A DNA stretch of 64,000 bases from DASUPK01 sp963804595. GTDB taxonomy: Bacteria > Actinomycetota > Thermoleophilia > Solirubrobacterales > 70-9. The translations under genes were made by a program, and so were the position numbers. The stretch covers positions 1 through 64,000 of the forward strand of contig CAWDQZ010000006.1 of assembly GCA_963804595.1 (NCBI GenBank), in the 5' to 3' direction. The stretch's first letter is position 1, and the number at the start of each line of letters is the position of its first letter. The notes beneath the pieces are model-generated. The model was not told the origin of the DNA. It saw nothing but the letters and a program-made list of their open reading frames with translations, and ran no database searches. This document shows positions 8,536-16,950 of this stretch, piece by piece.

Positions 8536-9915
8536 ATGAGCCTGCGCGCCCGGCTGCTCGTGGCCTTCGCCTACACGCTCCTGGTGGTGATCGTCGCTCT
8601 CGAGGTACCCCTCTCGATCAACGTCAGCGATCGAGTCAACGCCGAGGTCGAGGCCGACTCGGCCGCTCAGGCGCAGGTCGCCGCGGCGTCCGTCGCCGAT
8701 CAGATGCGAAGGCCTCGGCGGGTGGAGCGGCTCGCGACCCAGGCGGCCGCGAACCTCGACGGGCTCGTCTTCGTCATCAACGGCCGCGGACGGCAGATCG
8801 CGAGCTCGGAGGGCACGGGCGATGGAGCCCCCACTGACGATCCGATCGCGCTGGAAGCGCTTCGCGGGAACATCGCGCAGGGGCGGCACCACGAGGGACG
8901 GGACGTGCTCTCGACGGCCGTCCCGATCGTTCGCAACGGCCGCACCATCGGCGCACTGGAAGTCGAGCAGAGCCTCGGCGCCGTTCACAGCCAGGTTCGC
9001 CAGGACGTCCTCGCGCTGATCGGCGTCGGGGTGCTGGCACTGGTCCTGGGGCTCGGCGTGGCGTGGATCCTCGCCGGATCCATCGCCCGGCCCCTGCGCT
9101 CGCTCGGGGAGGCGGCCCGCCGCCGGGCGGCGGGAGACAGCGAGGCCCGGGCCCCAGCACGAGGCTCGAGTGAGCAGGTGGAGGTGGCACAGGAGTTCAA
9201 CGAGATGGCCGACCGGCTCGACGCCGTTCTCGAGTCACAGCGGGCATTCGTCGCCGACGCCTCCCACCAGCTCCGCACCCCCCTCACCGGACTGCGGCTC
9301 CGCCTCGAGGCCGCGGGGGTGAAGACCGACGATCCGGCCGTACGCCGCGAGCTCGAGGCCGCGGAGCGGGAGAGCGCCAGGCTCGAGGGACTCGTCTCGG
9401 ACCTGCTCGAGCTCGCCTCGAGCGAGCAACCCGCCGAGGAGCAGACCGCCGACCTCGGCGAGGCCGTCCAGGATGCGATCGAGCGGTGGCGCGGCCCAGC
9501 CGACGAGAGCGGTCACGAGATCTTCCTTCACGAGCAGGGCGCCGGGGTCGTGCGGGCCGGCGAGACGGAGCTCGCCGCGATCCTCGACAACCTGATCGAG
9601 AACGCGCTCAAGTACTCGCCGCGAGGCTCGACCGTCACGGTCGAGACCGACGGCGTCGACGGGACGGGCAGGATCAGGGTGGTGAGCGAGTCCGGCCCGA
9701 TCGATCCAGAGCTCAGCCGCCGCGCGTTCGAGCGCTTCTACCGTGGAAGCGGCCGCCGGGACGGCACCGGCCTCGGGCTGCCGATCGTGGCGGCGCTGGC
9801 ACGTCGCCGTGGCGGCGCCGCCCGCATCCAGAACGGCGATCGAGGGCTCGTCCGCGCGGAGGTCACCCTGCCCGGCGGGACTTTGCCAACTCCTAACTCA
9901 CCGCCTCTACGGTGA
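8536..9915 (+). CDS. Sensor histidine kinase (HAMP, HisKA, HATPase)
   Basis: A 459-residue membrane sensor. It has a TM segment at about 6-27, an extracytoplasmic sensor of about 125 residues, a second TM at about 157-180, a HAMP region (about 181-235), the phosphorylated H244 in ASHQLRTPLTGL, an N box (DNLIENALKYSP, about 351-362) and a G2 box (DGTGLGLPIV). The usual Asp-x-Gly-x-Gly box is unusual: VSESGPIDPE has Glu in place of Asp and lacks the second Gly, so ATP binding may be altered. It partners the response regulator 6 bp upstream. The next gene starts 4 bp after its stop, so the downstream DDHGG protein is almost certainly in the same operon. Confidence 0.9.
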   Translation: MSLRARLLVAFAYTLLVVIVALEVPLSINVSDRVNAEVEADSAAQAQVAAASVADQMRRPRRVERLATQAAANLDGLVFVINGRGRQIASSEGTGDGAPTDDPIALEALRGNIAQGRHHEGRDVLSTAVPIVRNGRTIGALEVEQSLGAVHSQVRQDVLALIGVGVLALVLGLGVAWILAGSIARPLRSLGEAARRRAAGDSEARAPARGSSEQVEVAQEFNEMADRLDAVLESQRAFVADASHQLRTPLTGLRLRLEAAGVKTDDPAVRRELEAAERESARLEGLVSDLLELASSEQPAEEQTADLGEAVQDAIERWRGPADESGHEIFLHEQGAGVVRAGETELAAILDNLIENALKYSPRGSTVTVETDGVDGTGRIRVVSESGPIDPELSRRAFERFYRGSGRRDGTGLGLPIVAALARRRGGAARIQNGDRGLVRAEVTLPGGTLPTPNSPPLR

Positions 9916-9919
9916 CCGC

Positions 9920-10426
9920 ATGACGTCCAGGGAACGGATCCTCACCGTCCTGCTCGGCATCACCGGGATCGTCGCGGCCGCCGCGATCGCGCTAGCGGCC
10001 AACGCGATCTCGGGACGGGACATCGGCCTCTCGGCCCAGCCGGTCTCGCTCGCCACCGAGGCCCCGAAGCCGAAACCGGCTCGGGCTGTGGAGGACCGCA
10101 ACGATGACCACGGCGGTCGCACGTCGGGGAGCGACGACATCTCCGGCGGCGATTCCGAACCGTCCGGTTCCTCCGGCTCGTCTGGCTTCGGCTCCGATGA
10201 CTCCGGTCCGTCATCCTCCTCCGGCTCCAGTGGCGGCGGAGGCGACGACCATGGCGGTCAGCGGAAGGAATCGGGATCCTCGGGCGGCAGCGGCACCAGC
10301 GGCTCCTCCGGGGGCACCAGCACATCCGGCGCCGACGATCACGGCGGGGGCAGCAGTGGGACCAGCGGGAGCGGAAGCAGCGGCGGCGGAGGTGGGGGCT
10401 CCGACGACCCGCCCGGGCACCAGTAG
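9920..10426 (+). CDS. Exported Ser/Gly/Asp-rich protein with DDHGG motifs (second copy)
   Basis: A 168-residue protein starting 4 bp after the histidine kinase stop. An N-terminal hydrophobic segment (about 9-30) serves as signal or anchor. A short linker with PKPKPARA follows, then a long Ser/Gly/Thr-rich low-complexity region containing DDHGG three times (about 62-66, 109-113, 139-143) and a final GGSDDPPGHQ. The DDHGG motif is shared with the protein at 7148-7696, though the sequences otherwise differ. The tight spacing argues that it belongs with the sensor system. A ligand or metal reservoir at the cell surface is possible but unproven. No known family is recognised. Confidence 0.7.
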   Translation: MTSRERILTVLLGITGIVAAAAIALAANAISGRDIGLSAQPVSLATEAPKPKPARAVEDRNDDHGGRTSGSDDISGGDSEPSGSSGSSGFGSDDSGPSSSSGSSGGGGDDHGGQRKESGSSGGSGTSGSSGGTSTSGADDHGGGSSGTSGSGSSGGGGGGSDDPPGHQ

Positions 10427-10503
10427 GGACCACAGATCCGAGAACCGCTGCTCTACACGGCAAGCAAGGGAACTCCTGGCGCTCTCCTCCTCCACCCGCT
10501 TCC

Positions 10504-10613
10504 CGAACGTCCCGGAATCCTCCACATGGGGGCCACCCGCGGACGTTCGGTGCCGGTCCGCATCGCGAACGTCCGGCAATCCCCCGGATAGGGCATAACC
10601 CGGGACGTTCGCG
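10504..10613. repeat. Two tandem hairpin elements
   Basis: Element 1 (10504-10549) has arms CGAACGTCC and GGACGTTCG. Element 2 (10564-10613) has 11-bp perfect arms CGCGAACGTCC and GGACGTTCGCG. Their loops are also alike: both follow the left arm with a GG-AATCC-CC pattern and contain GGGC and CCC later. The two units are separated by 14 bp. They lie in a 367-bp gene-free stretch (10427-10793) between convergent genes, in which I see nothing else. They may be a transcription end, a dispersed palindromic repeat or a structured RNA. Confidence 0.6.
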
Positions 10614-10793
10614 GGAGTGGGTAGCGGGTTCGACGGATCTGGGCACTCCGCACCGGGAGTCGCCCAGCCGGCGAGCTGGTCCCTACGGCCCGTGACCGGC
10701 GCGGCGAGTGGCGCCCACGCAGGGCGGACGAGGCGCGGCAGGTGCAGCCGCCCATCGCCCCGAGAGCGAGCCAGGTTCCGCGGTCGATCGGCT

Positions 10794-12692
10794 TCATCCA
10801 GCAGCGGGCTGAGCTTCGGGCAGGACGAACGAGTTGGTCGCCGCGTCCGAGCCCTCCTCCGCGATCTCCGGATAGCGGAGCCCCGGAAGGAGCGCGACGT
10901 CGAAGACCTCCTGGACCATCTCCTCGAACCGCAGGAAGCCGGCGATCTCACCGCTCTGGGGGTTCACCGCCCAGACACCGCAGAGGCGCTCGTCGAGCCG
11001 CTCCATCAGCGGCAGCCCGCCGAAGGTGGCGGTCTCGCGCACCTGCGAGAGCCCGACGAAGGCAAGACCGCCGGCGAAGAGGAGCCCGCGCGTGAAGCCT
11101 GGAAGCTCCGCGACGGTCTCCACGGTGCCGGCGTCGAGGTCGGCGACCGAGATCGTGCCCTTCCCGGACTCGAGCACCCAGAGGCGATCCTCGAACCAGC
11201 GCGGCGAGTGCGGCATCGAGAGGCCTCTGAGCACGATCTCGCCGGTCTGGACGTCCATCAGGATCCCCCCGCTCGCCTTGTTCTCCCGCCAGCCGCCCGG
11301 AGTATCGGTCTCCCCCAGTGCGGTGACGTAGCGCGGCTCGTCGTCGATCACGCAGAGGCCGTTGAGGTGGCAGCGGTCCTCGGAGGTGAGCTGCGAAACG
11401 AAGGGCGGCGACCAGCGGGGGATGAAGCTGTGCTCCGCATCGAGCGTCGCGAGGCAGGAGAAGTTGGTGGCGACCATCCAGAGCTCTCCCTGAGCGAACG
11501 CGACCTCATGAATCCGTATGTCGCCGGTGAAGTGCTTGTTCCGGGGCAGGAAGCACGCATCGTGCTTGCCGCGGGGCTCGACCTTCGGCGCGACGGCCGG
11601 GAAGTTGCGGTAGTCGAGCACCTCGATGCGGGTGCCGATCGCGATCCGCCCGGGCGCCACCGCAAGGCCCATCGGCCGCGAGAAGTTCCGGAAGTGCGTG
11701 TTCAGCTGGCCGCCGTCATGGCGAGCGCAGATCAGCTTCCCCGTCTGGTACGTCGAGACGAGCATCGAGCTCCCGAGCTGGTTGAGGAACTCGGGGAAGC
11801 TCTGCGTGTAGACGCTGCGGAGAGGGGAATCCGATGGGGCCGACCACTGCGCCGTGCGCGGTGCGCGAACCGGCCGGGCGAGGAGCTCGCGGGAACGCTC
11901 CGCGAACTTCGCGGTACGCGGCAGCAGCTCGTCCAACTGGGGAGGGAGCTCGGGGCCGGAGTCGCCGTCCGACACGGCGAGCTGGTCCCGCAGGGAGCGC
12001 AGCGGACGCGTCACCTCCTCGGACGGCTCGATCGCAACGAACTCGCAGATCCGCTCGAGCTCGCGCATCGGGTCGTTGAGCAGCGCCTTGAAGTCCGTCA
12101 CGCACCAGCGCTCCGGCGGAAGCGCCTCCAGATCGTCGAGCAGGGTGCCGGTCAGGCGCAGCCACTGCTCGGTGACGATCTCCGGCAGCGGCCGGCCGGC
12201 CAGGTCTCTCCATCCAGGGACCAGGGCCATCGACCACGGGGGGCCGGGCCAGTCGGGAAGCCCGGGATAGCTGATCCGATTTCCGGCCTCCCAGAGACTC
12301 AGCATCGCGGGAACCGTCTCGGAGGGCTCGCGGTGGATGTAGACGAACTGGGAGTCGGGCGCGACCGCTGCCAGGAACGGGACCCGCAGGGCGTTGCGCG
12401 GGTGTCCGTCGACCCAGCGGATCCCCGTTGCATCGAGGCCCGGGCGGTTTCCGGTGCTGTCGGCGAGAGCGCCCTTCAACCGGCCGCGGAGCTCCTCCAC
12501 GGCTCGAGCCTCCAGGTCGTCGTTGGTGAGCCGGTTGCTGTCCCACTCGCGGTTCTCCGGCTCGAGCTCGAAGATGCCGTCGAGCACTGGACCCCTGGCG
12601 GTGAAGACGCCTGGCGCACGCGCCAACGAGCGGAACAGTGAGGTCCCTCCCGATCGCGGCGGCGCGACTATGAACACGGGCCGTTCGATCAC
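10794..12692 (-). CDS. Sulfotransferase fused to TIGR03032-like domain
   Basis: A 632-residue, probably cytoplasmic two-part protein. The N-terminal domain (about 1-280) is a PAPS-dependent sulfotransferase: the 5'-phosphosulfate loop is APPRSGGTSLFRSLA and the 3'-phosphate region is FVYIHREPSETVPAML. The C-terminal domain (about 295-620) matches the TIGR03032 family in style: STYQTGKL, SRPMGLAVAPGRIAIGT, NKHFTGDIRIHEVAF, CHLNGLCV and repeated beta-propeller-like strands. Sulfation of a glycan or other hydroxyl substrate is the established chemistry of the first domain. The role of the second is unknown, possibly substrate recognition. It starts at ATG 12692, close to and divergent from the membrane protein gene at 12774. 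Confidence 0.8.
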   Translation of the reverse strand: MIERPVFIVAPPRSGGTSLFRSLARAPGVFTARGPVLDGIFELEPENREWDSNRLTNDDLEARAVEELRGRLKGALADSTGNRPGLDATGIRWVDGHPRNALRVPFLAAVAPDSQFVYIHREPSETVPAMLSLWEAGNRISYPGLPDWPGPPWSMALVPGWRDLAGRPLPEIVTEQWLRLTGTLLDDLEALPPERWCVTDFKALLNDPMRELERICEFVAIEPSEEVTRPLRSLRDQLAVSDGDSGPELPPQLDELLPRTAKFAERSRELLARPVRAPRTAQWSAPSDSPLRSVYTQSFPEFLNQLGSSMLVSTYQTGKLICARHDGGQLNTHFRNFSRPMGLAVAPGRIAIGTRIEVLDYRNFPAVAPKVEPRGKHDACFLPRNKHFTGDIRIHEVAFAQGELWMVATNFSCLATLDAEHSFIPRWSPPFVSQLTSEDRCHLNGLCVIDDEPRYVTALGETDTPGGWRENKASGGILMDVQTGEIVLRGLSMPHSPRWFEDRLWVLESGKGTISVADLDAGTVETVAELPGFTRGLLFAGGLAFVGLSQVRETATFGGLPLMERLDERLCGVWAVNPQSGEIAGFLRFEEMVQEVFDVALLPGLRYPEIAEEGSDAATNSFVLPEAQPAAG

Positions 12693-12773
12693 CGCGCGCA
12701 GTTTCTCATTTGACAGACCTGGTGAGGGGATGATCCAATCGCCATTCGTCCACGCAGGACGGGGAAGCGGTAG

Positions 12774-13535
12774 ATGGGGAGATCAACCGCCAAAAACCCG
12801 CTGTCGGAGCCGCTGCCGTTCGCGGCCATGGTGCTCTGCGTGATCGCGACGTTTCTCGCGCTCGATCACTTCGCGAGCCACCGGGAGCAGCTCCTGCTCG
12901 GTGTCGCGACCTGGGCCATCCTGATCGCCGCCTGCCACTCGCTCGAGCGGGAAGACCGCGCCCGGGCCCTTGTCGTCGTGGTGGTGGCGAGCTGCGCCGA
13001 GGTGCTCGGCTCGATCGTGCTCGGCGCCTACACCTATCGGCTCGAGAACCTGCCCGCGTTCGTGCCTCCCGGGCACGGGCTCGTGTTCCTCGCGGGACTT
13101 CGAATCAGCCAGTCGGCGCCGGTCCGGCGGCATCCACGTGCCTTCCTGAGAGCGGTCATCGCGATCGTGGCCGCCTGGGGGATCGCCGGCCTGGCGCTCC
13201 TCGGGCGGACGGACGTTCTCGGAGCGGTCACGGGAACGCTGCTGATCTACGTCCTGCTGCGGGGGCGCGCCCCGGCGATCTACGCGGGGGTGTTCCTTGT
13301 CGTTGGCTTCCTGGAGATCTACGGGACCTCGATCGGCGCCTGGCACTGGGCCGCGACGACGCCGGACACACCACTGCCCGCCGGCAACCCGCCGAGCGGC
13401 ATCGCCGGCGTCTATGTCCTCTTCGACGTCGCCGCGATCGCGCTGGCACCGCGTGGACTCGCCGCGCTCACGACGCTCGGACGTCTCGTCCATCTCGACG
13501 GCCTGCGTCACCCCGCGCCAGTATTCCGTCGCTGA
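12774..13535 (+). CDS. Polytopic membrane protein of unknown function
   Basis: A 253-residue integral membrane protein with about seven hydrophobic segments (for example PFAAMVLCVIATFLAL, VVVVASCAEVLGSIVLG, AGVFLVVGFLEIYG). A conserved-looking motif near the C-terminus reads LPAGNPPSGIAGVYVLFD. A GTYxWE-like loop (IGAWHWAATTPDTP) precedes it. The family is not recognised; the even spread of helices would fit a transporter, a carotenoid/lipid enzyme or a scaffold. It is divergent from the sulfotransferase fusion, sharing an 81-bp promoter gap. Its 3' end overlaps the convergent zinc-ribbon gene by 68 bp. Confidence 0.65.
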   Translation: MGRSTAKNPLSEPLPFAAMVLCVIATFLALDHFASHREQLLLGVATWAILIAACHSLEREDRARALVVVVVASCAEVLGSIVLGAYTYRLENLPAFVPPGHGLVFLAGLRISQSAPVRRHPRAFLRAVIAIVAAWGIAGLALLGRTDVLGAVTGTLLIYVLLRGRAPAIYAGVFLVVGFLEIYGTSIGAWHWAATTPDTPLPAGNPPSGIAGVYVLFDVAAIALAPRGLAALTTLGRLVHLDGLRHPAPVFRR

Positions 13536-13674
13536 ACGACGGCGCCTGCCTCGCTCCGGGTTCGAGCTCGACCGATGTGCCTCGGCGAGCGCAGCGTGGG
13601 CAGTGCCGCGGGGACGTCAGCGGGTTGCGGTCGAACAGGGTGAGCCCGCAACCGGGACAGCTCAGATAGGACAT
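13468..13674 (-). CDS. Small zinc-ribbon protein
   Basis: A 68-residue protein starting MSYLSCPGCGLTLFD with two CxxC knuckles (SCPGCG and HCPRCA) 17 residues apart, a classic zinc ribbon. A good ribosome site (AGGAGAGG) precedes ATG 13674. The tail is polar, Arg/Asp-rich and probably unstructured. It overlaps the 3' end of the convergent membrane gene by 68 bp, so the C-terminal tail may be poorly constrained. A nucleic-acid or protein-binding role is plausible. No named family is assigned. Confidence 0.6.
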   Translation of the reverse strand: MSYLSCPGCGLTLFDRNPLTSPRHCPRCARRGTSVELEPGARQAPSFSDGILARGDAGRRDGRDVRAS

Positions 13675-13825
13675 GCGATCACCTCTCCTGGGTCAGTGAC
13701 GAAGCGACCCGTTCGATCAAGTCGCCTGCCCGGTTCCCTATTCGGCGGCGCTGTGCAGAGGGCGATCGCCGATCCAGCTCAGGATACCCGTCGGCCTGAC
13801 CTTCAATCTGCTTCGCCACCTGCTC

Positions 13826-13851
13826 GCGGTCGCGAGCGGCCTGGCGACCGC
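13826..13851 (-). terminator. Hairpin at the dxs stop codon
   Basis: GCGGTCGC (13826-13833) and GCGACCGC (13844-13851) form an 8-bp stem with a 10-base loop that touches the dxs stop codon. No T-run follows on the minus strand, so a role as transcription end or 3' RNA stabiliser is only possible. Confidence 0.35.
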
Positions 13852-15848
13852 TAGCCGAAGATCGTTTCGCGGGTGCCGAGCGCCGAGAGGACCCGCTCGG
13901 CGACGGCCTCGCCGGTGAAGCCGACCTCTTGGCGGATCAGCGCCGGCTTGCCGTGCGTGACATAGCGGTCGGGGAGTCCCACACGCAGGATCCGGGCGCG
14001 CTCGCGGGCGTCAGCGAAGGCGTCCTCGACATGCTCGAGGACCGCGGACCCGAAGCCACCGGGGAGCACGTTCTCCTCGACCGTCACCAGCAGGTCGTGA
14101 TCCGAGGCGAGCCTCTCGACCATCTCGCCGTCGAGAGGCTTCGCGAAGCGGCCGTCCGCGACCGTGGGCTGGAGGCCCTTGCTCCGCAGAACCTCCGCGG
14201 CGCCCAGCGCGACCTGAACGCCGTAGCCGTAGCCGAGCAGCGCAATCCTCTCGCCCGGCAGCAGGTACTCCCCCTTGCCGATCTCGATCTCCTTGGCCAC
14301 GTCGGGCATCGGTGCGCCCTCGGCGGCGCCACGCGGATACCGGAAGGCGATCGGCCCGTCGTCGTGAGCCAGCGCAGTGCGCAGCATATGCACGAGCATC
14401 GCCTCGTCCCGGGGCGCCATCACCACCACGTTCGGCAGCGGCCGGAAGTACGAGATGTCGAAGGCGCCATGGTGGGTCGGGCCGTCGTCCCCGACCAGGC
14501 CCGCTCGATCCATCGCGAAGACCACGTTCAGCTTCTGCAGGCAGACGTCGTGGACCAGCTGGTCGAACGCCCGCTGCAGGAAGGTCGAGTAGATCGCGCA
14601 CACCGGCTTCGCGCCCTGGATCGCGAGGCCGGCGGCGAAGAGGACGGCGTCCTGCTCGGCAATGCCGACGTCGTAATACTGCTCGGGCGCCGCCTCCGCC
14701 AGTTTGTTGAGGCCCGTCCCGCCGGCCATCGCGGCGGTGATGCCGATCACGCGCCGATCCCGGTGGGCCTCCTCGACGAGCGCATCGCCGAAGACAGCCG
14801 TGTACTGGGGCGGCGACTTTGGCGGCGGCTTCTCGAGCTTCTCGATCTCCTCCGGAGAGTCACTCTCCGTCACCGGGACGGTCTTCTTCGGCGCCTCCTT
14901 GCCGTTCACGATCGAGCCGGGTTTGGCGGCGTGCCACTTCTCCATGCCCGCGAGGCCGCCCTCCTCGGCGGGCTCGAAGCCCTTGCCCTTGACGGTCTGG
15001 ATGTGGACGACCACTGGCCGGCCGGCGTCCAGCCCCTTACGGAGTGCGGCGCGCAGCTCGGCGACATCGTGGCCGTCGATCGGCCCCATGTAGGCGAGGT
15101 CGAGCTCCTCGAAGAACAGACCCGGCGCGAAGTACGCCTTGATCGCGGCCTTGACCTCCGGCCCCAGCCGGTCGATCCGACGGCCGAGGCCGAGGGGCAG
15201 CTGGGTGAGACGCTCCTCGGTGGCCGACCGCGCCTGGTAGAGGCGCCGGTTGAGGCGCGTGCGCTGGAAGTAGCGGGAGATCGCGCCGACGTTCGGCGAG
15301 ATCGACATCCCGTTGTCGTTGACGACGATCACCATCGGCGTCTGGAGCCCGCCGGCGTGGTGCAGCGCCTCGTAGGCGACGCCGCCGGTGAGCGCCCCGT
15401 CTCCGATCACGGCGACGACCTTGCCGTCCTCTCCGATCCCCTTGCGCATCGCCTCCTTGAGGCCCACCGCGTAGCCGATCGAGGTCGAGGCGTGGCCCGC
15501 GCCCATGATGTCGTGCTCGGACTCGTAGATCGAGCAGAACGGAGCGAGGCCCTCGTACTGGCGGATCGTGTCGAGCCGGTCGCGCCGGCCGGTCAGCACC
15601 TTGTGGGGATAGGCCTGGTGGCCGACGTCCCAGAGGATCTTGTCCCTGGGGGAGTCGAGCAGGCTGTGCAGCGACACAGCGAGCTCGCACGTGCCCAAGT
15701 TGGCGCCGAAGTGGCCGCCGATCTCGCCGATCGTGTCGATGATCAGCTCGCGAACCTCCTGCGCGACCTGCTGGAGCTGCTCGTCGGAGAGCTCGCGGAG
15801 GTCGGCGGGCGAGTCGATCGCGTCGAGCAGTCGCTCTTCGTCTGGCAT
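13851..15848 (-). CDS. dxs: 1-deoxy-D-xylulose-5-phosphate synthase
   Basis: Joins pyruvate and glyceraldehyde 3-phosphate, using thiamine diphosphate, in the first step of the MEP isoprenoid pathway. The 665-residue length is normal to slightly long. Visible motifs are LWDVGHQAYPHKVLTG, the ThDP/Mg site GDGALTGGVAYEALHH with downstream NDNGMSIS, the pyrimidine-domain IAEQDAVLFAAGLA and the C-terminal domain beginning near LLPGERIALLGYG. A Pro/Lys/Glu-rich linker of about 40 residues (around KKTVPVTESDSPEE) sits between the first two domains. Its ATG overlaps the ispA stop (ATGA), so the two are translationally coupled and supply prenyl precursors together. Confidence 0.97.
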   Translation of the reverse strand: MPDEERLLDAIDSPADLRELSDEQLQQVAQEVRELIIDTIGEIGGHFGANLGTCELAVSLHSLLDSPRDKILWDVGHQAYPHKVLTGRRDRLDTIRQYEGLAPFCSIYESEHDIMGAGHASTSIGYAVGLKEAMRKGIGEDGKVVAVIGDGALTGGVAYEALHHAGGLQTPMVIVVNDNGMSISPNVGAISRYFQRTRLNRRLYQARSATEERLTQLPLGLGRRIDRLGPEVKAAIKAYFAPGLFFEELDLAYMGPIDGHDVAELRAALRKGLDAGRPVVVHIQTVKGKGFEPAEEGGLAGMEKWHAAKPGSIVNGKEAPKKTVPVTESDSPEEIEKLEKPPPKSPPQYTAVFGDALVEEAHRDRRVIGITAAMAGGTGLNKLAEAAPEQYYDVGIAEQDAVLFAAGLAIQGAKPVCAIYSTFLQRAFDQLVHDVCLQKLNVVFAMDRAGLVGDDGPTHHGAFDISYFRPLPNVVVMAPRDEAMLVHMLRTALAHDDGPIAFRYPRGAAEGAPMPDVAKEIEIGKGEYLLPGERIALLGYGYGVQVALGAAEVLRSKGLQPTVADGRFAKPLDGEMVERLASDHDLLVTVEENVLPGGFGSAVLEHVEDAFADARERARILRVGLPDRYVTHGKPALIRQEVGFTGEAVAERVLSALGTRETIFG

Positions 15849-16753
15849 CAGGTGTGTCGAGTGTGGATGAAGTCGGTTATCCGGATCAGGTCGTCCGTGC
15901 GGGGTGCCGCCCCCTCGAGCGCCGCACGGGCCTTCCGGTGGGACTCGGAGGCTAGCTCTCGCGCCTTCTCGAGTCCATAAGCGCTCACGTAGGTCAGCTT
16001 CCCGTGCCTTTCGTCGCTGCCGCTCGGCTTGCCGAGCTCCTCATCGGAGCCCGTGACGTCGAGGATGTCGTCGACGATCTGGAACAGCACACCCAGCTCA
16101 TCGGCGAATCGGCGGTACGGGATTTTGGCATCTTCCGGCACCTCAGCGAGTGTCAGTACGACGCCGACGCTGGCGGCGATCAGGCGGCCGGTCTTGAGAG
16201 CGTGCATCTCGCGCAGGCGCGAGGCGTTCAGGTACACGGCCGCGTCCCAGTCCCCCTTGGCAGCGGCGTCGAACTCTGTGACGTCGATGTACTGGCCTCC
16301 GACCATGCCCCCCACACCCGCCGCGGTGATCAGCTCCTGCAGGGCCGTGAGCACGGCGGCGGGGTGGCCGGTCTGCTCCTCGGTGAAGAGACGGATCGCC
16401 TCGGCGAAGAGCGCGTCGCCGGCTAGGATCGCGACGTTCTCGCCGAACTTGACGTGCGAGGTGGGCATGCCCCGGCGCAACTCGTCGTCGTCCATGGCCG
16501 GAAGGTCGTCATGGATCAGGGAGTAGGTGTGGATCAGCTCCAGCGCCCCGGCCGCCGGCAGAACCCGCTCCTGGTCGAGGCCGACCGATCGGGCCGTCGC
16601 GAGCGCCAAGACCGGTCGGATCCGCTTGCCGCCGGCTAGCAGCGAGTAGCGCATCGCGTCCTCCAAACCCTCGGTCGGGGGGATCTGCGAGAAGCGCAGC
16701 CCCTCCAGATAGTCCTCGACCTGCTCTCGCAGGTCGTCGGGGTACTCGGTCAT
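15848..16753 (-). CDS. ispA: Short-chain polyprenyl diphosphate synthase (farnesyl diphosphate synthase type)
   Basis: Condenses IPP with allylic diphosphates, most likely to farnesyl or geranylgeranyl diphosphate. About 301 residues from ATG 16753. The first Asp-rich motif is HDDLPAMDDDELRRG with the four-residue spacing of bacterial type II enzymes, and the second is FQIVDDILDVTGS. GGKRIRPVLAL, the substrate-binding segment, is intact. An open frame continues far upstream of 16753, but that part is low-complexity and non-homologous. The gene follows xseB by 8 bp and overlaps dxs by 4 bp. Chain-length specificity cannot be fixed from sequence alone. Confidence 0.93.
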   Translation of the reverse strand: MTEYPDDLREQVEDYLEGLRFSQIPPTEGLEDAMRYSLLAGGKRIRPVLALATARSVGLDQERVLPAAGALELIHTYSLIHDDLPAMDDDELRRGMPTSHVKFGENVAILAGDALFAEAIRLFTEEQTGHPAAVLTALQELITAAGVGGMVGGQYIDVTEFDAAAKGDWDAAVYLNASRLREMHALKTGRLIAASVGVVLTLAEVPEDAKIPYRRFADELGVLFQIVDDILDVTGSDEELGKPSGSDERHGKLTYVSAYGLEKARELASESHRKARAALEGAAPRTDDLIRITDFIHTRHT

Positions 16754-16761
16754 GGCTTCCT

Positions 16762-16950
16762 TCAGGGTGCCGACGTATCCGTCCCGGCCCTCAGCGCGGC
16801 CTCCACCGCTCGCCCTGCCTCCGCCGCGGTTTCGGAAGCCTCGCGGACCAACTCGACGGCGCGTCCCTCCTCCGGACCAGCTTCGAGTTCCTGCGCTATT
16901 CGGTCCAGCCGCGCCGTAATCGCTTCCAGATCCGGACCCCGGGCTTCCAT
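16762..16950 (-). CDS. xseB: Probable exodeoxyribonuclease VII small subunit
   Basis: A 62-residue acidic, helical protein (PDLEAITARLDRIAQELEAG, then VELVREASETAAEAGRAVEA). Length, helix pattern and position directly before ispA all fit XseB, which forms the multi-copy regulatory part of exonuclease VII. The usual short motif around ERLESGELPLEEA is only weakly kept, so the call rests partly on context. ATG 16950 is preferred over GTG 16959. The catalytic subunit gene xseA, normally just upstream, is absent: the stretch 16951-17207 before nusB holds no coding frame I can support, only a 14-bp direct repeat (16966-16979 and 16983-16996). Confidence 0.55.
   Translation of the reverse strand: MEARGPDLEAITARLDRIAQELEAGPEEGRAVELVREASETAAEAGRAVEAALRAGTDTSAP

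Noticed and set aside
10617..12641. 674-residue plus-strand open frame opposite the sulfotransferase
   Set aside because: Antisense shadow; the minus strand has clear sulfotransferase motifs.
13929..15980. 683-residue plus-strand open frame opposite dxs
   Set aside because: Shadow of the dxs codon pattern with no recognisable motif.
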